DNA of 64,000 nt, taken from the NCBI GenBank assembly GCA_932294295.1, contig OW028574.1, positions 33,320,165 through 33,384,164 of the forward strand. Reading direction: 5' to 3'. How positions within the stretch are numbered: position 1 is the first letter of the stretch; each line of letters begins with the position of its first letter. The notes below the pieces were generated by a model, which worked only from the letters and a program-made list of their open reading frames with translations, did no database searches and had not been told where the DNA came from. This DNA comes from Alitta virens. Taxonomy: Eukaryota > Annelida > Polychaeta > Phyllodocida > Nereididae. Positions 46,098 through 57,755 of the stretch are shown one piece after another. A program made the translations under genes and the position numbers.

Positions 46098-47237
46098 TAC
46101 AGTAAAATTTCAGACTACTGCAGAATCTACAACAACTTGTTGTATGGTTAAATTACATCAGTGTTCTCCTTGATGTAAAATTTACAGCAACTTGTTGGAT
46201 TGCTGAATTACAGCAACATGTGATTAACTGTAAAATTTTCAGCAAATTACTGCAATGCTAAATTACAGCAACATGTGATTAACTGTAAAAATTACAGCAA
46301 CTTGTTGCAATGGCATTCAAAATTTTTTACCAAATGGTCAAATGCAACTGTTGTTGTGTGAGTTGCCACTTTTGTTGATACTTAATCAAGCAACCGTGAT
46401 GATGTTTGGGTTTGATAAGACAAAACAAAGAGAAAGGCAATGATCAGAAAAACAAGTTGTCCTGTAGAATGGATCAATGGGTTGGGCCAACATTCGGAAA
46501 TTATTGTTTTAGGCCTATACCGGCAAATGTACTCAACAAAAATATATTGCACAGGTTAACATATATACAATCAAAATATATTCACATGTATAAGAAAAAT
46601 AGCATTTAATAGGCCTAAAATCATTTAGGAAGGCATCGTAAGCATGATGTCTATTTATATATCTATCTATCTATCTATTTATCTATCTATCTCTATCTGT
46701 ATCTCTTGCTTTCTTTCTTTCTTTCTTTCTTTTTTTCTTTCTTAACTGAACTTGAATAGTTAAATCATTATGATTCCTTAATTCACATTGTATATACCAA
46801 AAAATGCACATCCACAAGTCAGCAGAAAACAAATAAAAAAGAAAAGAAAGTATTATTAAAAAAAAAGAAGAAAATATTTTTTTTTGATTTATAGGATAGG
46901 ATAGTATAGGATAATTTATGGATTAATTTTTTTTAACCAAGACCAAATAAATACTTCACTAAGAACAGTGGTGATACGTCTGAGCCAGCAAATAAAAGTA
47001 CACACTGCATTGGATGCTCCAATGATTCTAAAAGAATAACATTGCCACGGTTGAACACGCAACTGTCAATCAAAGTGTGAATTTCCAGTTGCACTTGACC
47101 ATTTGGTCAAAAATGTTTGAACGCCAATGCAAAATTACAGCAACATGATTTCTTGCTGTAAAATGTACAGCAAGTTACTGGCAACTCTGCTGCCAGCAAG
47201 TTGCTGTAAGTTTTACAGCAACAGTTTTACAGTGTAC
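46098..47237. mobile_element. Non-autonomous DNA element with long degenerate TIRs
   Basis: The left end TACAGTAAAATTTCAG and the complement of the right end (TACACTGTAAAACTG) are inverted. Further in, CAAATGGTCAAATGCAACTG (46333-46352) faces CAGTTGCACTTGACCATTTG (47089-47108). Both halves carry many TTACAGCAACTTGTTG repeats in subterminal clusters. The middle holds TCTA/TTTC microsatellites (46650-46740) and poly-A but no transposase. Likely a MITE or deletion derivative. Confidence 0.65.
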
Positions 47238-48761
47238 CTGGTCTGTCATAGAACATAGTATGATAGTTCTATACTTGATAAAGGCCTAGGCCCAGGTATA
47301 AAAAAACTACAATAAGCATACTCAGGGTAAGTAAAGGTATATGTTCTTGATTAGTACACACATGTGTATTATTTATGAACATATATGTTAATGCCACGTC
47401 AGGTCTTCTCTTTGATGTGCATCTTTTAAGTATTGAATGGCAGATTCCCTTATTGTAGGAAACTTATTGTCTTTATAGGCAGCTTAATGTCTGATCCTTT
47501 AACCATTATGCCCTTCTCTATTTTGTGCACATGAGATCCCTGGATGGTAGGCCTATACATAAGACATTCATGCTGTGGGCTAAGATGCTGTGACACAGCT
47601 CGGATAGCCCCAGAAACCCTACTTCCTGACTGCACGCCGCTCTCGTCTCTTATTCATATTGTGATGTTCATAGTGAGACGCCATAAATAAGAGCTAAGAG
47701 AACATCAGACTTCCCGGGCTAGATCTCGGACAACAGGACCTGGTAGGTTTTCTCAAGATCGCCAGTAAGACTATTTTTGGTCCTGATTGAGGTAGACTTG
47801 AAGGTTTGGTCTTAAAGTGGGGTTTCATACAAATATCTTAAATAAAATTATGTTGCAAGTGGGGTTATCCAGCAATGAAACTCAAACGTTTAGAAAATCA
47901 AAAACAAGAGAAGAAAAAGAAGAAAAAAACAACAACAAACCAAGCAGAAGGACAAGGATATTCTTTGGTATGACACTCAATTTAACAAATATATGTTGAA
48001 ATATCAATGCACCAGTTGTACAGGTTTCTAAAATAATCTAATCCCTTTTTGAGATATATTTTCAGATTTTATATGGCTAAGATAAATTCTAAAGCCATGC
48101 AATATTATACAAACATGGTCTGGTGTAAATAAGTTTTTTTTATTCGGTCCAAGGCACTATGTCAAACAATTTGTCCATTCGTTATTTTTTGTCCATCGTT
48201 TAACATCAAATGAGCCAGGGATTGTATGCCAAAAAGTCTGTCTCCAACACCATATTTAAACTTATTGTATAACAAATACTCTTATTGTAAAAATGATTAT
48301 GATTATGGTTGGAATAAATGCATCTCTCTCTCTCTCATGCTTTGTTATTGACGTCACTACTGGGCTTTTAGGCGTACACCATCTGTAGACAGTAACATAA
48401 AGTACGTGCACCCCTGACAGATTAAAGCAAATCAGTATATGGAAAAATAAAATATGTTTCTGATGATAATATGTTATCAATATGAGCTACACCTGCACTC
48501 CGTCATTATGTATATATTGTATTTTTGCATGGACCTGACGATTCATACATTTCCTGTCACTTTGTTAATGCTGCTCCACTAGACATATATGAAAAATATG
48601 TATGAGTAATACCACAGAGAGTCACCGTGCACAGAATACATCACAAATCACAAACGAAATCAAGGAGAACCACAACTCCACTCGCTTGAACTTACAGAAA
48701 GACAACGAATGAAAAATGCAAAAATAAATGATAAGAAAATATGAAATATTACAACATCAGT
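47238..48761. other. Gene-free AT-rich stretch
   Basis: No gene recognised. A short (CT)n is at about 48324-48337. Confidence 0.5.
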
Positions 48762-48818
48762 AAGTTAGTAAATAAGTAAGTAAGTAAGTAAGTGTAAGTA
48801 AGTAAGCAAGTAAGTACC
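48762..48818. repeat. (TAAG)n microsatellite
   Basis: About 12 TAAG units with small interruptions. Confidence 0.9.
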
Positions 48819-49205
48819 TAGCCTTCTAACATACATTTGACATACGTAATACATCTAGACATACCTTTTTTCTATCAGATCAGATACGGTTGATCATAGT
48901 GTGAGCATACTGTAAGTTTTTTCCCCTTCATTGGCGGCTGTTGGTTATGCATAATTTGTGATTTGTGTACTTCGTAATGGTATAACCGATGTAAAATGTA
49001 TTTTAATAAATTATAACTCAACCTGTTTTTTGGACACAGGAAATTAGATTTCCGCCCAAAGGAAAGGTCCCAATTTCTGAAACAATAACCAGAAATTTGA
49101 CGTTAATCAGCAGATCCGAAAGCCACAGGGTGCCAGAAAAACTATTTCCTGTTAATGTCTAGGGCAGCTGTTCATTCCTTGTGCTATGGCTAGAAATGAA
49201 TTCAC
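48819..49205. other. Gene-free stretch
   Basis: No feature recognised. Confidence 0.45.
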
Positions 49206-49310
49206 CTTTTTAACCCTCAGCAACCGAAGTTTGAAAAGGGTTTTTGTAATCATTAATGTCCATCCGATGGGCGGATAGTCGGGTGGGAGGGCGGGCGGGC
49301 CTAACACTTT
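49206..49310 (+). repeat. MITE-like family E, partial copy
   Basis: TTTTTAACCCTCAGCAA, GAAGTTTGAAAAGGGTTT and a GC-rich GGGCGG...GGGAGGGCGGGCGGGC block match the reverse complement of 62131-62292. Confidence 0.6.
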
Positions 49311-49960
49311 CGTTTCCGGAGCAGAACTCTAAGAATAATGCACCTACATTTACGAAATTTTGTACAATAATACTCTATATGGCCTAGTGGTGTCTTTTTA
49401 TATTCACATTGACATATGTTGTCAATGTTTTACAAAATTGGGAAAAATAGAAAAAATATTCTTTTTTGGTTTCCTGAGCAGAACTCTGACACTACTGCAC
49501 CTGGTGCCTTTTCAGGGTCTCATGTCCGTAAATATTATCGAATTTTCAAAATTAGGGCAAAATAGGGAAAATTCCTACTTTTTCAAACCTCCATATGTAA
49601 GACACTATTTACCTTACATGAATGAAATTGTATCAATAACATATCTAAATTATAGTATTTTCACATTTTATACTTCATTTTGATATTCATTTCATGCTAA
49701 TTACAAAATAATGGAAAATCTATCATTAATGCACTTACCCTTTATATGTTATTACTCTGTATACTCAGCCGTGCATTTTGATAGTCACATTGACATATCT
49801 GAGCTGTGTTTTAAAATATTTAGAGAAAAATGAAAAAAAAAACATAAACATGCAGGACTCACACACTACTGCACCGACATGCGTACAAAACTTAGTAAAA
49901 ATATGTCTAAAATAGTGTAGAGATACCTTTTTGGGGTTTCATGACCATTTATGACAGATA
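49311..49960. repeat. Diverged tandem repeat (GAGCAGAACTCT unit)
   Basis: GGAGCAGAACTCTAAGAATAATGCACC (49318), TGAGCAGAACTCTGACACTACTGCACC (49476) and GCAGGACTCACACACTACTGCACC (49851), with nearby CACATTGACATAT and AAAATTxGGxAAAATAG words, show an old tandem repeat with a period near 155 bp or a multiple of it. Confidence 0.5.
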
Positions 49961-51179
49961 ATTTTATTTAATAATTTGACATTTGTTTTATCATTCTTTT
50001 TTTCTTCATAATATTGGAAAATCTGGAAAAAATGCTAAAAATTGTGTTGCTTCCTTCATATTCAATATTTGATCATAGTATTGCCATGCTCAACCCATTC
50101 AATAGTTTTTGTTTATAATTAGCAATTTTATAATAATTAGTTGCATGATGATCTATATATTGTTTTTATCATATGTAAAGTGTTCAGTTATAAATACTGA
50201 TTTAAATGTCATAGATTTAATGCAAATCAATATATAGTTCCTGCAGTAGGGTGCATCAGACGCCTAATGAAATTTTCAAACACAAAACTTAGGTCTGTCT
50301 TAGTTCTCAATTTGTTCTACATGCCAACCTACTCTGTCAGGCAAATTTTCATAAAAGCAATCAATATTTAGGTATCCCACCAACGATTTGAAACTTAGGG
50401 TTCAAGAAAGGATGAATACTGCATATAAGATGTTGTACATCAGCTTTTTTATTTAACCAGATAAACCACAAGGAATGTAAACATAAACATTTAATACCTT
50501 AAAATCATGTAAAGGACTGTTACATTTATCAGTTTAACGGGATAAAGTGTTCCATTGGGCCAAGTATCAGTATAAACATTGAAAAAAAATCGAAAAATCG
50601 ATCATTGAAAGCACATAATTAGCCATAGTGCTTAAATGATACTACAATGCTAACATTAGAGATTAATAAAGTTCACCAATACTTCAAAATTACTTAAGTA
50701 CTAATATGTTAATTCGAAGCATAATATCCAAGGAAAATATCCTTGCTTAAACAAATTTGTGCCATTCACGTAAAACATTTAGTCCACTAAGTAAACAGGG
50801 TCGAAAAACGAAACTGAAATGAATTATCTCAATACGTGAAAATTACCCAACCACAAATAAAAGAAACAATCAATTACATAGCTTTTTCTTGAAACTTATC
50901 ACAATGATTAATCATATTGGCAATGCCTTCAGAGTCACATACACAGCGGCAATGATTGTCCAATGGCAATTTTATGACTGGCTTTTTTTCGGTTTCTGAG
51001 ATTTGGGAGTGATTTGCGGTCACTCAACAACTTTGAGTACATTTTGGTATTTGGTTTCATTCCTTGATGCCTGGAGAAAATCAGACCCCAATTTTATACC
51101 ACGTTCTGCGGAGTCATTGACTACATTCAAAGCACCTATGTTATCAAGAGATGCTTTGTAGGAAGCAGATGAGGACAGA
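49961..51179. other. Gene-free AT-rich stretch
   Basis: No gene recognised; the right end borders the pseudogene below. Confidence 0.45.
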
Positions 51180-52290
51180 TGAGGACCATTCTCAGCAAAG
51201 AAAACCAGAATCCAACTCCAGAATGTGGAATAGGTACCAAGAATCCTGATTAATGATTTCTGCTAATTCAGTCGTAGGAGATGCGTCTTTTGGAAAAATG
51301 ACTTTTCCATGACCAGTGCCAAATCTTGACTTTGGTAAAGGTTCATTCTCATCAGGTTTCAAAGCTAACAGAGCATTTGCTATTGCCGTTTTTTGGTCAG
51401 CAGACACTTGAGAACTGAAGAGGGCAAGGGGTATCATTTCGCCTACCAATTACCAAAGATGTCGCAGGAATGCCTGCAAAGCACTCCTTCATATGTTTGG
51501 ATGTATTGCTTCATACTGCAGAATAGTTTTAATATAAAACTTGAGGTCGTTGTAAGGCACATCCACAGCTGAAGTACTGGTCATCCACCAATGACTGTAA
51601 ACCAGGGTTTAAAAGATGACAATGTCTCTGACTTTCTTTTGCTTGATGTTGACTTATAATAATTCCAGATGACACTTTATTTATTTGATCTTGAAGCAAA
51701 CATATCTTGATGAGGTAGATGGCCATCCAGTGAGCCTTGTGCAGTTCGCCAGGGTGCCTGAAAGTTGTGTTTCCTTCATCATTCCCTTTGATGAACAGCA
51801 AACACAATTCAATGAACTCCTTGTAGTTGTCTCTCTTTAGCATAAGTTCAGAGGTGGCTTTGTGCAAGACTTCCTCACACAAGGTTTTGACTAGGTTTTG
51901 AGATTCTTCTCCGAACTCTGGAGGTCTAGGTACTTAGCATCAGATTCATTGTAGATTAACTTATTTCAATTTCTTCGCAATCTCACAACTTGAACAGCAT
52001 TATCTCAAGAGACTTAGATACCTCAATTTTCAGATCATTGAATTTATGGGCCACAATAATTTCTCCAATGTGGTGACGACAGCCGGACCATAACAGGGGA
52101 TGGTCTAGAAGCTGCTGGATGCTGACACAAGCTGCCGATACATGCCCAGTATTACTTGATATTGTATTGAATACCAAATTCAGGCCAGAGACGACGTGTT
52201 TTAGATAAGTCCATTACAGCCTTCTCTACATGGCTAATACAAAAGCCATCTAATTCTTGAATCGGATGACGCCCTGTAAAACGTCCCAAC
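51180..52290 (-). pseudogene. Decayed DTT/CRHH-type transposase-like gene
   Basis: Minus-strand pieces in shifting frames make one gene: ISHVEKAVMDLSKTRRLWPEFG (about 52190-52255); a NTISSNTGHVSAACVSIQQ...HPLLWSGCRHHIGEIIVAHKF block (52030-52170); ATSELMLKRDNYKEFIELCL (51800-51870) with HPGELHKAHWMAIYLIKICL (51695-51760); and GEMIPLALFSSQVS through NQDSWYLFHILELDSGF (51195-51445). The order and the DTTxxNTG, CRHH and PGxxHxAxWMA-type signatures match a recurrent family of uncharacterised animal proteins that may be hAT-like transposases (CRHH would be the C-x2-H motif). Here the first Asp is Asn, and several frameshifts and stops occur. Family link is from memory of these motifs. Confidence 0.55.
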
Positions 52291-52494
52291 TGGTTTGTTT
52301 ACATTAAGTTAGCTCTGATTGGCTGTTAGGCTCAACAATGAGATTTGTGATCCTCATAGCTAAGAATTGCTGCGCCAACAATGAAAACAAACAATTCGGT
52401 CAATTTCTGTCATTGTTTTAAACACTAATTACCAATTTCTTTTTTTTTAAGTATTGGGATATAAATAAAATCTAACCAGTGTGGTGGATCAACA

Positions 52495-53190
52495 CATGGC
52501 TAACAAAACGAAAAGCCTTGGGCTAGCATATTTAAGATTTTCAGCATAAAGTCCATCAATACCATTTGATTTATCATTGTCCATTTTATAAACAAAGTAT
52601 CTAATATCATCAGCAGTTACAAAAGGAACAGTGTCAGAGTCAACCACATAATCAAAATTTCTTGTAGTCTATAGACAGTTAAACAAGTTCCGATAGTGAG
52701 ATTTCCACATATTGGCTATATTGGACTGTCCATTGACACCATCCAAATTTTTTGGTAAAGAAGTTTTGCTATTGTTTATTTTCTTAATTTCATCCCAGAA
52801 CTTTCTTGGACTAGAATCCATGAGTTTTCTCGCCAAAATTTTACTTTGCAGGATAGCTTCATGCCGCTTGATGTGACAAATAACCAATTTACTTCTTGCA
52901 CAAGTCGATCTCATCATGTCATAAAGTTCACCTTGTGTTGCGCTACCTGCATTATGCCCGGTTCTGGATATATTGTAAACATCATGAGCGATGTCAGACC
53001 AGCCAGGTTTAGCAGTTGCCCGATCTGATCGGTTGTTTACAAGTATGTCATATCCATGATAACAGGGAAGTGATCACCGCAGCTCCTGCCATAATCAATA
53101 ACCATATTGTCAATTATACTGTGAGCATCCTGAGTAGAGACGCAGTGATCAATCATTGATGTGGTACCACATGCCTCACTATAAATACAT
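52495..53190 (-). pseudogene. LINE remnant: endonuclease end, linker and RT start
   Basis: Minus-strand translation in shifting frames: YSEACGTTSMIDHCVS...YGRSCGDHFPVIMDM (53060-53190), the end of an apurinic endonuclease domain with GDH in place of the usual SDH; a linker with MDSSPRKFWDEIKKINNSKT and NIANMWKSHYRNLFN (52675-52820); and the start of RT, VTADDIRYFVYKMDNDKSNG-IDGLYAENLKYASPRL (52510-52630). It stops before the catalytic RT core. The pattern fits CR1/L2/Jockey-type non-LTR retrotransposons. It has stops and a frameshift, so it is dead. Confidence 0.75.
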
Positions 53191-53214
53191 TTTGCTTTTC
53201 ATGGTGCACAACAT

Positions 53215-54115
53215 CAACTTAAAAGATGCATGGGAAAATCCACCAGCATCATTAAAACATGCATATGATTTAACATAATTATTGAAAGATGGCTATGATG
53301 GTTCAAGATCATCAATGATTTTTTTTTTGCTTTTAATGGCACAACAGTATTATTGAATGATGCATGTGATTGTACAACACCCATGATTAGGAGATATAAA
53401 TGATTTGATGACACCATCTGTGAAAGATACCTATGATGGTACAACACCATTAATGAATTTTGTGTTATACCCCAATTATTAGAAAAAGCCTATGATGAAC
53501 TCAGAACTCAGATCAATGTATTCATAATACATATATATGCAAAGAATTGTACATGGATGGATCATTAAGATACACATTGATCATTAAAGCACACAAGGCG
53601 TACACATGACATATATATGTAATAAAGTATATCATCATCAATTAATTTAGTGGTCCAATACCATCATTTGAAGATGAACGTGATGGTACAACATCATCAT
53701 TTGAAGATGCATGTGATGGTAAAACACCATCATTGTAAGATGCATGTGATGGTGGTACACCATCATATAAAGACGCATGTGATGGTACAACACCATCATT
53801 AAAAAACATGTGATGGTGCAACGGGTGGGTGGGTGATTAGGGCTTTACGTCCTGTATTTCTGCACCTGATGGGCTAATTAGGACAGGCAGGGACCATGGC
53901 AATGAGATGAAGGATGAAACAGCCATCCAACTTAGGCTCGACCGGGAAACGAACCTGGGACCCAGCGGTTGGAATCCCAGAACGCTACCTCCGAGCTAGG
54001 ACCCCGCCCATGTGATGGTGCAATACCCTGCTTAAAAGATGCATGTGATGGTACAACACCATCATTAAAAAACATGTGATGGTGCTTAAAAGCATCATTT
54101 GAAGTAACTCCAAGG
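53215..54115. repeat. Minisatellite of about 33-40 bp units with GATGGT...ACCATC dyads
   Basis: Units of the form GATGCATGTGATGGTACAAC-ACCATCATTAAA recur, degenerate at the left (53215-53460), better kept at 53650-54090. Each unit is self-complementary around GATGGTnnnACACCATC, so single strands can fold. A SINE interrupts it at 53822-54008. Short frames are artefacts. Confidence 0.75.
53822..54008 (-). repeat. Full-length tRNA-derived SINE with 15-bp target duplication
   Basis: The reverse complement starts with a tRNA-like head: box A (TAGCTCGGAGGTAG), anticodon-arm-like CTGGGATTCCAACCG, box B (GGTTCGTTTCC). Then comes a body (GTTGGATGGCTGTTTCATCC, CCATGGTCCCTGCCTGTCCT) and a (CCCA)n tail. 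CATGTGATGGTGCAA flanks it at 53807-53821 and 54009-54023. Other copies or fragments are at 17105, 28034 and 31960. Confidence 0.88.
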
Positions 54116-54600
54116 AACTGGCTTGCGAAGCGTAAGCCACGACCTGAAGCAGTCTGTTTGGGCTACATTTGAAGATGCTGCAATGAATTTTTCTTTAGAT
54201 GATATGAAAAAAAAAAAATACTAATACTAATGATTTTTGTGAAAGCATATAACCTCTGATGCTTTAAATGGTCTAAAAATAATCAGTGAACGATGGATGT
54301 GGTATCATTACAAAATCAATGTGTCATTCACTATCGACTGCTTTAATTATTAATGATGTGGTAATTCTGCAATTATAATTCAATATTTATTTGACCTATA
54401 TAATGCAATTTGATATTGATGTTGTGAACTTCTGTCAGTTAAATATGTATTTCAAGGGGTTATCCCATCACTGAAATCAGCATATGTGGTTTTATTTCTC
54501 AATCTCAGTTTTATATTTGGTGCTAAGTAATTGTATTACTATAATAGTAATTTTTGAAAAATATCCGATTTTTCATATTTCGTCTGCTTGCCTAATTCAG
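54116..54600. other. AT-rich stretch before a candidate exon
   Basis: No feature except the pyrimidine-rich splice acceptor at its right end (TTTCGTCTGCTTGCCTAATTCAG is the tract, 54578-54600). Confidence 0.45.
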
Positions 54601-54907
54601 ATATGGCGGCGTTGGGTCCCAAAAGTACGGCAACAGCGTGGATTGCACTACAAATGAACGCTATTTTGATTGCTACTTACACGTCCTATTGCGACATGAT
54701 GAGAAATTGAGAATACCAGTTCCAGTGTCCAAAAAACAAGTTGATTTTCTATTGTATTTTCTCCCCTCATCGCTTCTGCCTATGTTATTCGGACTTACAT
54801 ACAACTTTAACGAAAATATATCTTCTCAACTTCTTATCTTATCTTTATCTCATCTTTTCGATGGAAGCAAATATACACCAGTGGAAGTCATATTGAATGA
54901 CTCCTGA
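54601..54907 (+). CDS. Candidate terminal coding exon, unknown gene
   Basis: It follows a good acceptor (CCTAATTCAG, ending 54600) and is open for about 102 codons (phase 1) to a TGA at 54905. AATAAA overlaps the next bases (54909-54914). The product (YGNSVDCTTNERYFDCYLHV, KLRIPVPVSKKQVDFLLYFL, HLFDGSKYTPVEVILNDS) reads like ordinary protein, with a hydrophobic middle. No family recognised. The shorter ATG frame at 54604 (MAALGPKS) ends after about 35 codons. No upstream exon was found, so it may also be a relic. Confidence 0.4.
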
Positions 54908-55384
54908 AATAAATGCCAAATATGAAGAATCGAAGACCGTAATACTCAACACAATTTTAAGGAAAGGCTGCAGTGGTCACCCGTGGTCAGCACATCTGGC
55001 TCTGAGAAATTGGTAATCTCATGCAAGCTGATAGGCAGGCAACAAGATTATGTTTACATCCTGATCCCTGAGTGTCATGACCAAGATAATGAATAGCGTC
55101 ACCTTGGTATCAAGAGAGACAGGGGCCTAAAAAAGCAAAAAAAGGGGTGTTGACCCAACAAAAAAAACACTTTGTGGATCTAACATTGAGGGCAGCTTTA
55201 TGTCCGACTATAACTTATACTCCATGCAACATATTTACTGTTTTGTTTAATGGAGTCTCTTCACTGAGAAGCCCTGAGTTCAGCAAGACATAAGTCTTTC
55301 CTCTCCTCTTCTTACTCATTTTGATTTTCAGACATAGAAGATAATCACTAACTTATTCAATAAATATAACTTTCCCCGAAAAAT
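54908..55384. other. Gene-free stretch
   Basis: Begins with the AATAAA noted above; nothing else recognised. Confidence 0.45.
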
Positions 55385-55570
55385 AAACAACAATAAACTG
55401 AAAGATACGATGTCAAATATACTTTAAGGTGCACTAAAAATACTGCTGCTAGGATGCGCTTTGCTTCAGTCAATCATAGCAAAGGGTGGGAGCTTTTCGC
55501 AGCCAATAGAATTGCAGTATTCTGTCATAGCCACCTGGTGAAAATATGGTGAACCTGCCGTTAAAATCCA
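55385..55570 (+). repeat. Interspersed family C, copy 3
   Basis: Same order of blocks as 20925-21125 (CACTAAAAATACTGCTGCTA, GCCAATAGAATTGCAGTATT, ATAGCCACCTGGTGAAAATA). Uninterrupted. Confidence 0.75.
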
Positions 55571-56455
55571 CTATTGCTTGATTAGTTTAACTGCTCTTTT
55601 TAAAGGACTGTTTGGCAGTGTTTGCACGCAGGAGAGAGTTAAATAAATTGATATAGAGTAAAATCATGTAACTGACATGTTGTTCTGCCATGTGGAAAAA
55701 TATTGTTGCTATTTCATTCAAGTGACAGCTTCGGGGAGAACTGAGCCACCTCAGGTGGGGAGAACAGGACCCCTGTCCTAAGCCTCCCTCTGTTAAGGAT
55801 ATTATATAGCACCTGGCATTAGAAATTACACTAAAACACTAGCTTACACTTAGGAAATGAAGAAAACCATAATCTATGTCAGATCATAGGCGACGTATGG
55901 CTTACAATACAAGTTGGTTTAACCCATACTTGTACTTTCAGAGTTTAAATTATTCAAACATAAACTCAGCAGGCATATTTATCCTACATTAAATCATTTG
56001 TCAAATGTTTATATGACAGTGATTTACTGTGGTATTACAGCTAAAGTTAGAAGAAAAAAAAGGGGGAAAAAAGGGGGTTTATTTGAATCCTACTACATAG
56101 TTTCATTACAATCACTAGCTCAGTTTGAATAGCCAGCCGATAATATATTTCGTGCAGAGAGAGTGGATATCAAAGTTTTCATGTAATTTATGCAATGTTG
56201 TTCTTAGGACAATTGCTAACATGGGTCTCCATGGGAGTTATTCAATCATTGGTGGTAAAAACGATATCTAGAAAATAATTTTGGTTTTTGTATAAGAAAC
56301 TTAAGGTCAAACAATTATGCCAATGACAGAAAATTAAGTCACCGAGAGTGTAAAGATATAATCTTGTTCTCATGCACCTTTTACCATTATACTTTAGTTT
56401 TTAGTTTATTCTTTCTGAGCGGGGAACACAAATACATGTACTGTGTACACGTACA
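55571..56455. other. Gene-free AT-rich stretch
   Basis: No feature recognised. Confidence 0.5.
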
Positions 56456-56845
56456 ATTAGTTTAGTAAAATATAGTTGACTCTAGACAGCTGTATAGCGA
56501 CCTATTCCTGGCTGTAGCTATAACTGGCTAAAGCCAACCACATTTGTCCCCTGCTAGCTTATAGTCTGTTTACACCTACCACCCACTGAAAATATATGGA
56601 CCTAGTGTAAGAAATGTATCTAATATATCGCAAATATGTATGTGCTATAGACATGCAAAGACTGGTGAATATGCGTAACTCGCGACTTGTGCACCAAATG
56701 GTGCTGCATGTACTTTCAGATTTGGCTTTCAGTAGCCAATATAGCCAGACAGTTTCGTTTAGTGGCAGGTAGCATTGCATAGCAGAAGTTATCTAACTTT
56801 GTCTAGGTTCAATTTGACAGGCCGTTTTAAATTAAATTGACCGTA
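56456..56845 (+). repeat. MITE-like family A, copy
   Basis: GTTGACTCTAGACAGCTGTA, CCTATTCCTGGCTGTAGCTA, ACCACCCACTGAAAATATA, GGTGCTGCATGTACTTTCAG, TATAGCCAGACAGTTTCGTT and TTTGACAGGCCGTTTTAAAT in the family order. The reading frame on the minus strand is a repeat artefact. Confidence 0.75.
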
Positions 56846-57410
56846 TATCAGTCATTTTACCAAAAAGTAGTCTGCCTAATCCTATGTCCAATAATGTATT
56901 TGATTAATCAATCAATGTATGCAATCATTCCTTGAGAGAATTTGCAATGAAAATGGGACATTACCCAGTTTGTTTAAAACAATTTTGGCTGCAGAGTATA
57001 CCCTCTTTTTTAGGTTTGGTCCTATTTCGTGTTTGACTACCTAAAACCATGCTGCCAACCTAGGCTTTACTTTTTTCTTTGCGTGTGAGAGAACAGATAA
57101 AAAAAAAGGAACGCTGTAATCCCTGACATAATTCCGGACAAGTTTCAGAGAACACCCCAGATGTTGACATACAGAACAAGGGCTTAGGCAACCAACGGCT
57201 CTTTTTCAATGGGCATATGTGACTTTTCCAAGCTGTGGAACTCATGCCTAGACAGCCTAACAATTGGAACGAGAAGGTTAGACATCACAGATCTGGTACT
57301 GTTAGATTACATAAGATAAAGGTAATTTATATTACAGACAGTAAATTTAAGTCAAACTTATTGCCAACAAGAAATGAGAAAGTGAAAATATACAACGAGG
57401 AATGAGATGT
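56846..57410. other. Gene-free stretch
   Basis: A 67-codon minus-strand open frame at 57060-57263 lacks recognisable features. Nothing else seen. Confidence 0.45.
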
Positions 57411-57710
57411 CAAATAAATGAATAGCATAAAGTTAAATCAGAACTTTTAATTTATTTTATCTACCAATTGGTGAACTTAAAACACAAAGACCACATACAG
57501 TTATTGCATTGTTTGTTACTGCTTTGTTACTGCTTTGTTACTGTTTTGTTACTGTTTTGTCAAATAAATGAATAGCATAAAGTTAAATCAGAACTTTTAA
57601 TTTATTTTATCTACCAATTGGTGAACTTAAAACACAAAGACCACATACAGTTATTGCATTGTTTGTTACTGCTTTGTTACTGCTTTGTTACTGTTTTGTT
57701 ACTGTTTTGT
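57411..57710. repeat. Perfect 150-bp tandem duplication
   Basis: 57411-57560 and 57561-57710 look identical base for base. Each starts CAAATAAATGAATAGCATAA and ends in a TTACTGTTTTG-type minirepeat. After the second unit, TACTGTACAGT repeats and CAAACAATGCAAT (57739-57751) face ATTGCATTGTTTG (57654-57666), forming an inverted pair. Confidence 0.93.
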
Positions 57711-57755
57711 TACTGTACAGTTACTGTACAGTTACTGTACAAACAATGCAATTAC

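Noticed and set aside
53215..54115. CRISPR-like repeat-spacer array
   Set aside because: Units are diverged and contiguous, without distinct spacers, in a eukaryotic context; it is a minisatellite.
57060..57263. 67-codon minus-strand frame that reads partly protein-like
   Set aside because: No family, no splice or start context; kept only as part of a gene-free stretch.
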